Shown piece after piece: positions 34,943 through 45,147 of a stretch of 64,000 bases of DNA. The DNA lies in assembly GCA_001683735.1 (NCBI GenBank), contig LUGG01000023.1, positions 1-64,000 of the forward strand. Direction: 5' to 3'. Each line of letters begins with the position of its first letter. The first letter of the stretch is position 1. The notes beneath the pieces are model-generated. The model saw only the letters and a list, made by a program, of their open reading frames with translations, had not been told where the DNA came from and ran no database searches. The position numbers and the translations under genes are program-made. This DNA is from Grifola frondosa. Taxonomy: Eukaryota > Basidiomycota > Agaricomycetes > Polyporales > Grifolaceae.

Positions 34943-35890
34943 CTACTCGTCGTCGTCTTCAGCCTTGTCAGCCCTCTGCTCTATTTCCTCATCTTTGACC
35001 CCCTTTTTTTCCTCCAGCCACGTCTTCAGAACACAGTCCCCTTTCTCTCCGCTCGCGCCCCTACACCCCTTGCATCGACGTCCATGCCCAACCATCAGCA
35101 CATGAAGCCCGTACTTTAGGTGGTCGGGTATCTTGAGATCTAAATGCGCCTGAGCCGTTACTCTGTCCGCCTTCTGCGGCACCCAGCCGAGAATCTTCGA
35201 GACGCGAAATACGTGCGTGTCCACGGGGAAAGACGAGCGCCCCAAGCAGAAAAGTAAGACGCACGAAGCGGTCTTCGGGCCCACGCCGTCGTAAGAGACA
35301 AGCTCCTTCATCGCCTCTTCGTCAGAGACTGCCTCGCTGACACCGTCGGCTTTGCCCTTTCCTTTGCCCTCCACGACACCGGCGAGATGCTGCAACGAAT
35401 ACTGCCCATGGCGCTGATACACCTCCTGCAGAATATTCTGAATCACGCCGGCTTTCTTGTTCGCCAGCCCACCTGTCCTGATAGCGTCGACTACCTCCTG
35501 CTTCTCCGCTTGTGCGATGGCGGCAAAATTGTTACGGCCAAACTTCGCATCCAGGCTGCGTTTAGCGGCAGTAGAGTTTTGCGACGACGTATTCTGGCTC
35601 AGGATTGTACCAATGAGCGACTCGAGCACGTTTGGGACGCTCCCGCAAGTGCGCGCGGAGTCGTTGGCCTCTGAAGGGGAAATTCGCTGCGAAGCGATGT
35701 CGAGGTGCGCTTTGGCGAGCAGCGCATGTACCTGCGCAGCCTCCGTCGGCGTGGGGCGTCCAAAGTCTGGGAACGGAGATGCGAGTGTATGAGAAGCGAG
35801 CAATTTCAGCTTTTTGGTTTTCTGCGGTGAAGAGGAGCCAGAGGGGGCTGACGGGGATGGTGAGCGCATCCGCTTCAGCTTGGGAGGCAT
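34943..35890 (-). CDS. HhH-GPD DNA glycosylase (endonuclease III-like)
   Basis: From the ATG at 35890 (MPPKLKRMRS, a basic NLS-like start) the protein is 315 residues. It is a base-excision-repair glycosylase of the helix-hairpin-helix GPD superfamily, acting on nuclear DNA. Visible features: ESLIGTILSQNTSSQNS (about 90-106), the HhH hairpin VSYDGVGPKTAS (about 198-209) with the endonuclease III-type lysine, and the catalytic aspartate in FPVDTHVFRV (about 221-230). The C-terminus has CKGCRGASGEKGDC, only three cysteines, instead of the four-cysteine C-x6-C-x2-C-x5-C iron-sulfur loop of classical endonuclease III. The tail is acidic. The frame is open up to an ATG at 36046, but the added part is not conserved-looking and may be 5' UTR. 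Confidence 0.85.
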   Translation of the reverse strand: MPPKLKRMRSPSPSAPSGSSSPQKTKKLKLLASHTLASPFPDFGRPTPTEAAQVHALLAKAHLDIASQRISPSEANDSARTCGSVPNVLESLIGTILSQNTSSQNSTAAKRSLDAKFGRNNFAAIAQAEKQEVVDAIRTGGLANKKAGVIQNILQEVYQRHGQYSLQHLAGVVEGKGKGKADGVSEAVSDEEAMKELVSYDGVGPKTASCVLLFCLGRSSFPVDTHVFRVSKILGWVPQKADRVTAQAHLDLKIPDHLKYGLHVLMVGHGRRCKGCRGASGEKGDCVLKTWLEEKKGVKDEEIEQRADKAEDDDE

Positions 35891-36046
35891 ATCAGAATTT
35901 TTGGAACCACTTGTTAACAGTTTTCGAGGGAATTGAAAGGGCCAGTACTTGTCGTCGTCGAACGGTGTAACGTCCGGGAATATTGTGACTCCCGGACTGA
36001 GATTGCGGGTTTGCCGCATGAGTGAACTCCGATTTGCCTCCGCCAA

Positions 36047-38656
36047 ATTGTGGGGTGATCGAATCGATCTCCGAAAGAATGTTTGAGCCCTAACTTGAGG
36101 TTGTGTACAAAACTGCTGAGCTCGTCCTTCGAAGCTGCTATGTTGGCGATCAGACTTCTGGCGGTTCTCTCGATAAGATCATGGATGGTGTGTATATTCT
36201 GCATATCTGCATTAAAAAGGCCAACTGATCTGTATGGTATACCTGAAAGACGTTCAAGACGTGTCGCCAATTTATTAACTGGGCCGCCTTCAGGCTGAAG
36301 AGAGAACACTGGGGTGCTACCTGCCTTGCCGACTGGTTAGAGGTAATGTTGACGGATGTTACATGCATATTGCTCCGTAAGTACTTGTCGCGAGTTGTCC
36401 TTCGTGTCCCGGGTGTGTTATGTGCGCAATGCGTGGCGGTTCTTACAACGCGATTTACTCATACCTCCGATTTCTTTGTGGTGCGCGCGAGGCTATGATT
36501 TTGCTCTTATTTTGGGAGACGAATTTTCCAGGCTGCATATTCCAGCTTTTCCAAGGCGGTGTTCTGGACCCTGAGTGATGAAAAATGCAGAATCAAACGA
36601 TATCGTGGAGGCGTAGGCTCGGCTGTGCTATAGTTGCCGGCCTGATGCTGTGCAGTATGTCCGTAATAGCCGAGGAGCAAGCCACACGGAAACATTTCGT
36701 ATTTCATCGCTCTGTCAAGCCACACTATCTCACTCCTGGGCATGCCTGCCGCCGTGAGACTATCAAGAAAAAATCCGCACCAAATATGCACGATCAGCGA
36801 TATTACCTGATGAAGTGAGGTGCATATGTCAGCGCGCCGCCTCCAGAACGGCGGGTGAAGAGTGTCGCCATGTGACACCTCCGCTAGAGCTGATGGTGAG
36901 ATAGTGGAAATTGGATATCGGCAGCTCGTGTTTTGCAGACGAGACCCCCGCAACTATCCCCTGCTGCGCCTCATCCATGACGCCGGAAATCATCGCGTAT
37001 CCGTGCCCTGCCCCCGCCACATTCCCGTCCAGGCGGACGTGCAGCCCGTGCGCATTACGTCACTCCTCGGACCGAGCTCAAGGATAGGAATGCGTGCAGT
37101 CAGGTGCGAAACTTGTAAAAAAAGAAGCCGCGTCGGAACTCAACCAGGCGTTGCGCGATGGTGGTGGCGGACAGAGTTCAGAGCCACAAATCCCATTCGA
37201 ATAGATGGACATCGGGCACAGTTGGTGGCCCCGACATACCCGTGCGGCACCTGCGATCCGGCATGAGGGCATGCGCGCACGAGTCTCCGCGTGCACAGCT
37301 CGACGTTGCCTTTTTAGTGCACAAAGAGGGTGCGGCCACCCTCCGACGTTCGTACGTGCATCCGGATAGGAAAGACGCACGTTTAGATGGGCAGATGGGC
37401 ACGATGCGTCCGCGCACGGATCTGAATGTACAGCAATCCGCCCGCCATTCCGCATGCCACCGTGCTCGGATGCTCCGGCATTTATACGACGTCAGAATTC
37501 ATGTCCGCTCAGGACCGTGTGCTCCGAGGGTCATGGGATGTCTGTTCGGATACGTGGGTGGCCGAACAAAAAATAGCAGAATATCCAGTACGACCTGCAC
37601 AGGTGGACTGGGGACACCGACGCATATCCAGATGGGGGAGAGTACGCAGGAAGGTGGCTGGATGTAATGACGATCCAGCGACGATCGACTGTGTCCACAC
37701 AGAGCGCACTTTCCAGATATTCAGCCACTAGTTGCCTTTTTCGGCGACCGCGCCGAAGTGTAATCAGCAGGGCAGCTTTTGCCATTTCGAGACTAAGAGA
37801 GAAAATGCGGAAGTCGATCCTGATATCCTACACGGTGAGTCAATCAGAACACTTGGGGTCACAGCGTTTCATTTATTTACGACAAAGTAATCGACACGAG
37901 GTGCACGACGTTCGGGACACATCGGAAGCAGGCATGACATGCAGGCAGGGGAACACGAGTCGCGACCGGGCAGTGTTCGCAAGGCCTGCCCTGGCGTGCT
38001 CGGTAACGCACTCACTGTGGAACGAGGGTCCATGTACGCATTGGGAGTGTCTGACTAGGCGTGAGTTTGGGGAATGGAAGGGGTAATGGGAGAGGACGGT
38101 GAGCGCGAGGGCCGCTGCACGGGACTTATCGAAATGACCATCTACTTACCAGATAACGGCAAACGAATTCTTGAGAGTAGGTCAGAGGACAAACAATAAG
38201 AAGTGATAGGTGCCACGCAGTCGGATAGAGAGTCCGTGGAAGTTTGGGGAACAATAAGATTTGTCGCCGGAGCAGATGGCTGAGAATGCATATGTTGTGG
38301 CCTATTTGGACATACAATGGGGAGGGTGAATCACTGGAACCGACTCGGATTTTGGTCCGTTGGGCCAACCGGTTTAGGCCAACCGGTCTAGGGATACAAT
38401 GAAGAGATCTCACCAGTGATCTCACCTTCCGTACGGCCACTCCAGCGTTCGGCGGTGGTCATATCACAGCTAGACTATAAAGATCGCCTACCGTATTGTC
38501 TTTCCCTTGCCCGCCTCCTGCGCAATTGTTCTCCTCGAGGCCTCTGTGCCACCTCTCTCCTACCACAATCAGGAGCGCTCTATTATCTAGCCTCGAGGAA
38601 GCTTGCCGTGTGATATCAATAATACTCACCTCTTTCCCCATTTACGAGAAACAATC
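36047..38656. other. Intergenic, no convincing gene
   Basis: About 2.6 kb between the diverging glycosylase and HMG-box genes. It has only scattered short frames, and a direct repeat of GGCCAACCGGT at about 38361-38390. The promoter of the plus-strand HMG gene must lie in the last few hundred bases. Confidence 0.4.
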
Positions 38657-40382
38657 ATGCCTGCTCACCGCACTCGCGACACCTGCCGAAGTAAGTAAAT
38701 TCTGTATGCTCAGCGTTCAACACGACGCACAATAGTAAACTCATTGTACTTACCACCATCATGCTTCCCCGACAGCACTCGAAGTCGCGACGGACGTCCT
38801 CCCTCCCCCGACTGTATCCATCATTTCGCCCACGCCCCGCGCATTCACCTTCCCTATCAACGACATTCGCTTTTCCACCCCGTCCAGTTCGCCCTTCGAG
38901 CCGCTAAAGTCGATCCCATGCACTCCCCCACCAGTCCGCGCGTTTTCCCCCACCTCTTCCATCGGTTCCGACTCATCATCCATTCTTTCATCTCCTTCGG
39001 CACCCGCCTCCTCGCAGGCCTCGCATAAGCGGCGTAGATCGACCGCAAGCGATATCGGGGAGCGGCGCCCGAAGAAGGGCGACGAGGACTACATCAAGCG
39101 GCCAGAGAATGCGTTCATCCTGTTTCGGCGAAAGTGCTGCGAGGAGCGCCAGGCGGCGCTCGAAGAGGACGACGGTGCGTCTGGGCCTGTCAAAAAGCAG
39201 CGCCAGGCCGATCTATCCAAGACGATCAGCCAGCAGTGGAAGGGCCTCAACGCAGAGGAGAAGCAGTACTGGGAGGACCTCGCGAAGGAGAAGAAGAAGG
39301 AGCATGAGGCGATGTACCCCAACTACGTATATCGTCCTCAACGGGTCAAAGACAAGGCGAAGCCAAAGAAGGGGAAGGGCAGAAAGGCTGACGGTGAGCC
39401 AGAGACGGACGTTGATAGTGTGTCGTTCATCCTCCCGGTCCCATCTCCTCCGCGCAGCCATAGCGGAGAACGCGTGCCTGTCGGCCATGGGCACGGCCAT
39501 CCGCGTCGGGCCGTGTCCGCGCCCACGCCGCCTCCTGCGTTCCAGACGATTAAACTTCCGAGCGTGTACATGCCATCGTGCCCCACCTCCCCGACGTTGA
39601 TCCCTAGGATCAGCAGACATTCGCCACTCTCGTACATTCCTCCTCCAACAGATTCCGACCCGCTGACGAGGTTCGAGTACTCACCAAACGACACGCTCTT
39701 TTCCTTCGTCATTCCAATCTACTTTCGAACCAAATCTCCACGTGCGTTCCATTTCGTTTGACATCCTTCTGCGTTTGGCTGATATGTCGATCGACAGTCG
39801 CGTGGGATCTATGAGAACCTCTTCCAGGTTCCAGACCAGCACGTTGTCACGCAAGGTGACAACGAGTCGTTCCTGCACTCGCTCAACATCCCGCAGGATC
39901 CGTTGTCGATGTCCGCAAACATCGTATCGCCAGCCGAGTCCATCGCGTCCGGTCACATGCTCTCACCTGCCGACTCGTCGATGTCGTCCGCGTCTTCTCA
40001 CTGTAGTGCGTTCACACCCTCCGACGCGCTCTCCATGATGTCGTTCACGATGTCCAACTCGTCGGGCAACCAGCACATGATGGGCATCCCGGAGAACATC
40101 GACAACGACGTGAACTCGAGCGAGCTGCATTTTGGCGTATATGGATGGTCCAGCGAGTCGCTCTGGTCCAACATGGAGGGGATCCTCCAGGAGGACTTCG
40201 ACCTCACTTCGATCCCTCCAGTCGAGCTCGGCGTGTCGCAGTTCGACGTAACGGCGCCGTCGAGCAGCGAGTACGAAAATGGAGAGTTTATTCCGTTATC
40301 GGAAGAGAACGATTTTCACGACGCAGACTCCGGGCTGGACCCGTTTTCGGGCATGTTTCCTGATGAGCACATGAACTGGTAG
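38657..40382 (+). CDS. HMG-box transcription factor (intact)
   Basis: The ATG at 38657 opens a 34-base first exon (MPAHRTRDTCR, 38657-38690). After an 85-base intron, exon 2 from 38776 reads LEVATDVLPPPTVSIISPTP and a Ser/Pro-rich region. The HMG box is at 39081-39345: DYIKRPENAFILFRRKCCEE, then KQRQADLSKTISQQWKGL and YWEDLAKEKKKEHEAMYPNY, followed by a basic KDKAKPKKGKGRK tail. A second intron lies near 39760-39830; its acceptor could be ACAG near 39799 or TTCCAG near 39834. The last exon is Ser/Asp-rich (probably activating) and ends at HMNW, 40382. It belongs to the MATA_HMG-type regulators of basidiomycetes; a role in mating or development is inferred from the family only. Confidence 0.85.
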
Positions 40383-42395
40383 CGGTCGACCTGCGCAGGC
40401 GCTGTTGACCGTGCATAGACTCTGTATTAATAAAATGACCACTTTTTACCCTGGGTTCGCACTGTTGTACTCACCTCCGCCTGTTGTAGTTGTTGTTTTG
40501 GAGAACGCCCGTGTATGATCTACCGCTGTCTCTCTGTAGTTGTGACTCGCTCACCTTTCTCCCTGATGCCGCATTATGTCCTCCACCACAACCTTCCACA
40601 TCTACATCCCCTTTCATACCCTTTCCATCATCTCTTCCACGCGTTCGATACCCTTCGTCGACCTTGTGCTCTACCCATTACGTCCCCGTTCTTTTCACCT
40701 CCCTCATTTATGACACTGTTGTGCTTACCTCTTCCATTGGAGAGATCATCAAAGTTTCGACGAGCATACAAAGCCGTAATAGAGCTTGTTGAAACCATGT
40801 GTTGACCAACGACGAGAGAAGGCGACCTGCCGCATTGCTATCGCGCTGGATGTGTTATGTACCCATGTTGTCACAAAGATGGCACCGAGACAAGTTTGGC
40901 CGGTCGCACGTGGCTGAGAAAAGGAATATTGGGACAATATCACGACTTGGAGTGGTCCAAATCGTCGTTCCCCTGTACAGCGGCATCGCACATGACGGCG
41001 ACGATATGACGTTTAGGCCAAGAGCATCAACTTCCCAGAAGCACTATCTCAGTTGCGGAGTCCCGAGTCATCGCGAGTGCCGACAACGAGAAACCATTGC
41101 ATATATGCGCGTGCAGGCCATGATAATGGGCCTGGAACACATAACATTCAGAAAGCAGAGGCATAATCGTCGAAGTAGGCTTTGCAGCGGCATCTATCTG
41201 GGACAAGTGCAGTAGATGTCAGCTGTCTGTGCACTTTGAGCGCGGGACACGATACCGTCGTCGAAGATGTGTCAATAGGGTTCAAGGCACGCGGTGTGTG
41301 CAGCAAAGTTATCTGCGAGGAAATCCAAATAGCTAGTCATCGACAATCGAGAATGTACGCGACTTACGGCGTTGCAGAGACGATACGTGCCAGATCAAGG
41401 ATTGCGTGCAATACGTCTGTAGATCAGAATCGGAAGGCGGGCAGATATACACGTCGGAATCGTTCAATCACAATAGTAATATCATTTATACGTACTAGAC
41501 CACCTTCTGTAAAATTTAGAATCCACGGAAATGTCTGCTAGCCGGTGAGCATCATCTCCAGAGGGAAGGTCCTTCTTGTTCGACGCACTATGTCACCTCA
41601 AAATAAGTAATTGAGCTCGTGCATGTTCAGATTCAGTTTACAAAGATCTTCTCAAAGACATTTTCTCAAAGGATCCTGCAGCACCCCTTCGGTAGTACGC
41701 TGTGACGCGTCAAAGGGGAAACGTGTCTGAGCAATTCAAGTCGTGTTTGACGCGTCCAGGACGCGTTCAGGACGTGTCAAAGACAGAAGAGTCGTGTTCC
41801 AAGTCCAGGACTAGACTGTAGAGGGGGAGGAAACAGTCAAATGTTGAGACGAGCACTTCGCGACCATCAAAGCTGTTGCTTACATAATATTAAGGAAACA
41901 AGCTTTGTACACTTTGTTTGGGTTCCAGTATTTCCGACTTCTCGATATTTTTTGAAAAGTCTGAGACCTGAAGCTTGAAGGCCTGAGGCCTGAAGGCCCG
42001 AAAAATTCTCTGTGATCCTGATTCTTATCAAGTCTGCATTTTTTTTCGCATGCACTGTGTGAGCGGGCTGCGACGGTCGTCGTGACTTGAAAGAGCTCCT
42101 CATTATACAGTTTGGCCTCGCCAGTACCAGTAATTACTACCTCGCTTATTCCGGGTACTCAATCTTTAGTTCTCCAATAACGGGAATCGCGGCTACCGGA
42201 CTGTGTTGAGAAAGATTCACTTGAGCACTTGAGGGAACTTGCTCACGAGCGTGGTACTTGCTGCTGACATAAGCATGCCTGGCCAACAGTGTGATCGTGG
42301 CACTGACGCGCTTGTAAAGCCTCCACGTCTTCCGTTCCACCAGTGTCCCTCTTTCCATCCACCTCCTACTCAGCTAACTTGTATTAGCTGCAATC
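40383..42395. other. Intergenic region upstream of the PDI gene
   Basis: About 2 kb with no supported gene. A plausible AATAAA-like signal follows the HMG gene (TTAATAAAATG near 40425). It holds an ACGCGT cluster (41705-41766) and a short GGCCTGA-type direct repeat near 41970-42000. Confidence 0.45.
41705..41766 (+). promoter_or_regulatory. Cluster of three ACGCGT elements
   Basis: ACGCGT occurs at 41705-41710, 41750-41755 and 41761-41766. The first is ACGCGTCA, matching the MBF (Mlu I cell-cycle box) consensus ACGCGTNA known from yeasts. Related half-sites (ACGTGTC, GTCGTGTT) lie nearby. The cluster is about 630 bases upstream of the PDI start. Binding is inferred from sequence only. Confidence 0.35.
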
Positions 42396-44581
42396 ATGAG
42401 GTTCTCCTTTTCACTCTTTGCTGCCGCGCTATCGTTGAGCGGAGCGTGGGCATCCAATGTCCTCGAACTGAACCCGGATAACTTCGACGAAATTGTAGGC
42501 CAGGGAAAGCCTGCGCTGGTTGAGTTGTGCGTATCCAGAATGACTGGTCATTGTGTTGTTTACACTGATTCGTATTGGGCAGCTTTGCACCGTGGTGCGG
42601 ACACTGCAAGGTATGTCACACGCCTTGGACTTAGCAGTTGATCTTATCCAAGTGTTCAGAACCTTGCACCTGTATATGAGCAACTAGCCGACGCTTTCGC
42701 ACACGCAAAAGACAAGGTTATAATTGCCAAAGTGGACGCTGATGGCGCCGGTCGGCCGTTGGGCCAGAAATACGGCGTCACTGGCTTTCCTAGTACGTCT
42801 ACGTTTGATTCGCCTTCGATCATTTCTACGAGTCTGGAATGCTTCCCCTCTATTTATGCACAACATGTCTTTAGACTTCCACTGTACCTTAGTGGATGCA
42901 GTGATGGCGTGCATTCAGTCACTTGTTCATGGTCACGTTGCGACCCTTTGGTTTGGGTTGGTTTTGATTGTTACCATCGAAGTTCTATTGCAGGACTCCC
43001 TAGCATATCTCAGCTAGAGCGTGTTGTGTGCTCCTGTCTTTTCTGATTGCTTTCACGGAGCGTCCTACCAGCGAAGGGCTCTCGCACATGCTACTGCATT
43101 ACATGGGATCATCAGACATACAAGAGTTTACGATTTCATACTACTATCTCTTTTCCAATCACTATCGATGGTGCTCTTACTGATGTCTATGTTCAGCCCT
43201 CAAATGGTTCGGTGCCGAAGGTGGTGAACCCGATAAATATGAAGGTGGTCGTGACCTGGACACGTTCGTGAGCTTGTGAGTATCATTTACATTCTCGTCT
43301 ACCTTTCTCTCTCTAGATCTCTGGATGAGGTCTTTGGTACGATGTAATACATCAGGTTTAAGGTCTCTGATACACAAAAGAAGACCCGAGCATTATGCTG
43401 ACCTTCTCAATTTATCTTGTTCCGCTCCTCCTTGTATACGTTTCAGAACTCACTTCATATTTCCAGCATCACACAAAAGACCGGTGTCAAATCTAACATC
43501 AAGCCGCCTCCCCTACCGTCGTACCAAATTCTAGACATACACACCTTCGACGAAGTCGCACTTGTAAGGCTGTACAGTTAATTTACTGATTCATGTATTG
43601 ATTGTGTTATGTAGAACCCAGACAAGGACGTCATTGTTGCGTTCACGGCGCCTTGGTGCGGACACTGCAAGCGTCTCAAGCCTATTTACGAAGAAGGTCT
43701 GTAACTGATTTGCCAAGTTTCGTGCTGTGCCTAACTTCTTGTTTACAGTCGCCAAGGATTTCGCGTCAGAATCGAATGTGGGTCTCGCGCAGATTGCTTC
43801 GGCTTGACCAAACATTCACAACCATTGTTGATCAGTGCATCGTTGCCAACGTTGACGCGGACGCTGCTAACAACAAGCCGCTCGCTACCAAGTATGGCGT
43901 CGGAAGCTTCCCCACGATCATGTTCTTCTCCAAGACTTCTAAAGGTATGCTCAGCGGCGTTCGAGCTTTAGGAGCACGGTGTATATAAATCTTTCTCAGA
44001 GGAGCCGGAGGACTATAACGGCGATCGCACGGAAGAGGCGTTCGTCGCGTACTTGAATGAGAAGTGTGGTACCCACCGTTCTGTGGGCGGGCTACTTAAC
44101 GATCTCGTACGTCCTTATATGCCTTTTACTTCACGTTTCTGACCTTTTTTTTTCTCCCACGATCAGGCTGGCCGTCTGCCTGAGCTCGACACGCTCGCTT
44201 CACAATTCTTCTTGACTACCGGCGCCGCGCGCGACACAGTCTACAAAGACGCGCTGGCGGTGGCGGGTACGGTGGGTCCCGCAGCGAAACACTACGTTCG
44301 TGTGATGGAGAAGGTCGTGAATGGCAGCGAGGAATATCTCGACAAGGAGTCGAAGCGGTACGCGTTCATATCGTTATACACCCGCAAGATAGCTACTGAG
44401 ACAAGTCTTCACGGATAGGTTGGCGTCAATACTGCAGAAGCGCACACTTTCCCCAGCAAAGCTGGACGAGATCAAAGTCAAGGCAAACATCCTGAATGCA
44501 TTCAGAGCGGTCGAAGAAGAAGTAGAAGAAGTCGTTGAGGAAGCAAAGGAGGAAATAAAGCGCGCCACAGAGGAGCTGTAG
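42396..44581 (+). CDS. Protein disulfide isomerase, two thioredoxin domains plus ERp29-like C-terminus
   Basis: Starts at the ATG 42396 with a signal peptide (MRFSFSLFAAALSLSGAWA) for ER entry. Many short introns split it. First thioredoxin domain: VLELNPDNFDEIV, FFAPWCGHCK (across the introns near 42538 and 42611), VIIAKVDADGAGRPLGQKYG, then after an unusually long intron (about 42792-43198) LKWFGAEGGEPDKYEGGRDL. Second domain: FTAPWCGHCKRLKPIYEE (43640-43697), CIVANVDADAANNKPLATKY and GSFPTIMFFSKTS. The C-terminal helical ERp29-like domain reads AKHYVRVMEKVVNGSEEYLD and KVKANILNAFRAVEEEVEEV. Both CGHC active sites are intact, so it should oxidise or isomerise disulfides in secretory proteins (Erp38/P5-like). 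The protein ends in ATEEL, not a classic HDEL/KDEL. Its 3' flank marks the start of the duplicated segment downstream. Confidence 0.9.
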
Positions 44582-45147
44582 GCGCCCGTGGCTATTGGTG
44601 TGCCCTCCGATGATATAACTTTGATTTTGTATCTGTCCTACTCATGATGATATTATGTCATATCTCGAACACATTCACCACGCAAGGCTGCAAGTTTTGT
44701 ACGTACGTACGGCTAGAAAGTCGGTGACACCAAGGCTGGAGAAAGAGCTCCAATAATATGGTCCTTTGGCAAACGGAAGATCCTACTGTGCATTCAACAA
44801 TGGCGTCGCCAGCCTCGTCAACGCGATTGATTCTGTAAGATCGTCCCCCAAATGTCGGAGCTTGGCTCGCTCCCCTCCGCCTTGCCACTCCGGATCCTGT
44901 GACGGTTGCGTGTAGAGTCGTCGTTCTAGCACTGGAATGTGTAGTAAAAGCATGGTCGATTTGTGAATTGGCCTGCGCAAGCGACGATATCGGCCCTATT
45001 TGCGATAGGCGGCCGATGTGGAGGGAGGGTGCGAAGAAGCCCCATGCTTTATCATCCAGGCTTCCTTCTGGCATTTTAGTGCGTATGCATATATATTTAC
45101 AGCCATCCTGGGAGCTGTGCTCGGACTGGTTTTCCTGGCTCTCTGCG

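Noticed and set aside
38351..38395. Direct repeat GGCCAACCGGT near 38361 and 38380
   Set aside because: Only two copies about 19 bases apart in an empty intergenic region; too little to call a regulatory site.
39109..39620. Arg/Ser-rich frames on both strands over the HMG-box gene
   Set aside because: They are shadows of the HMG-box coding exon in other frames.
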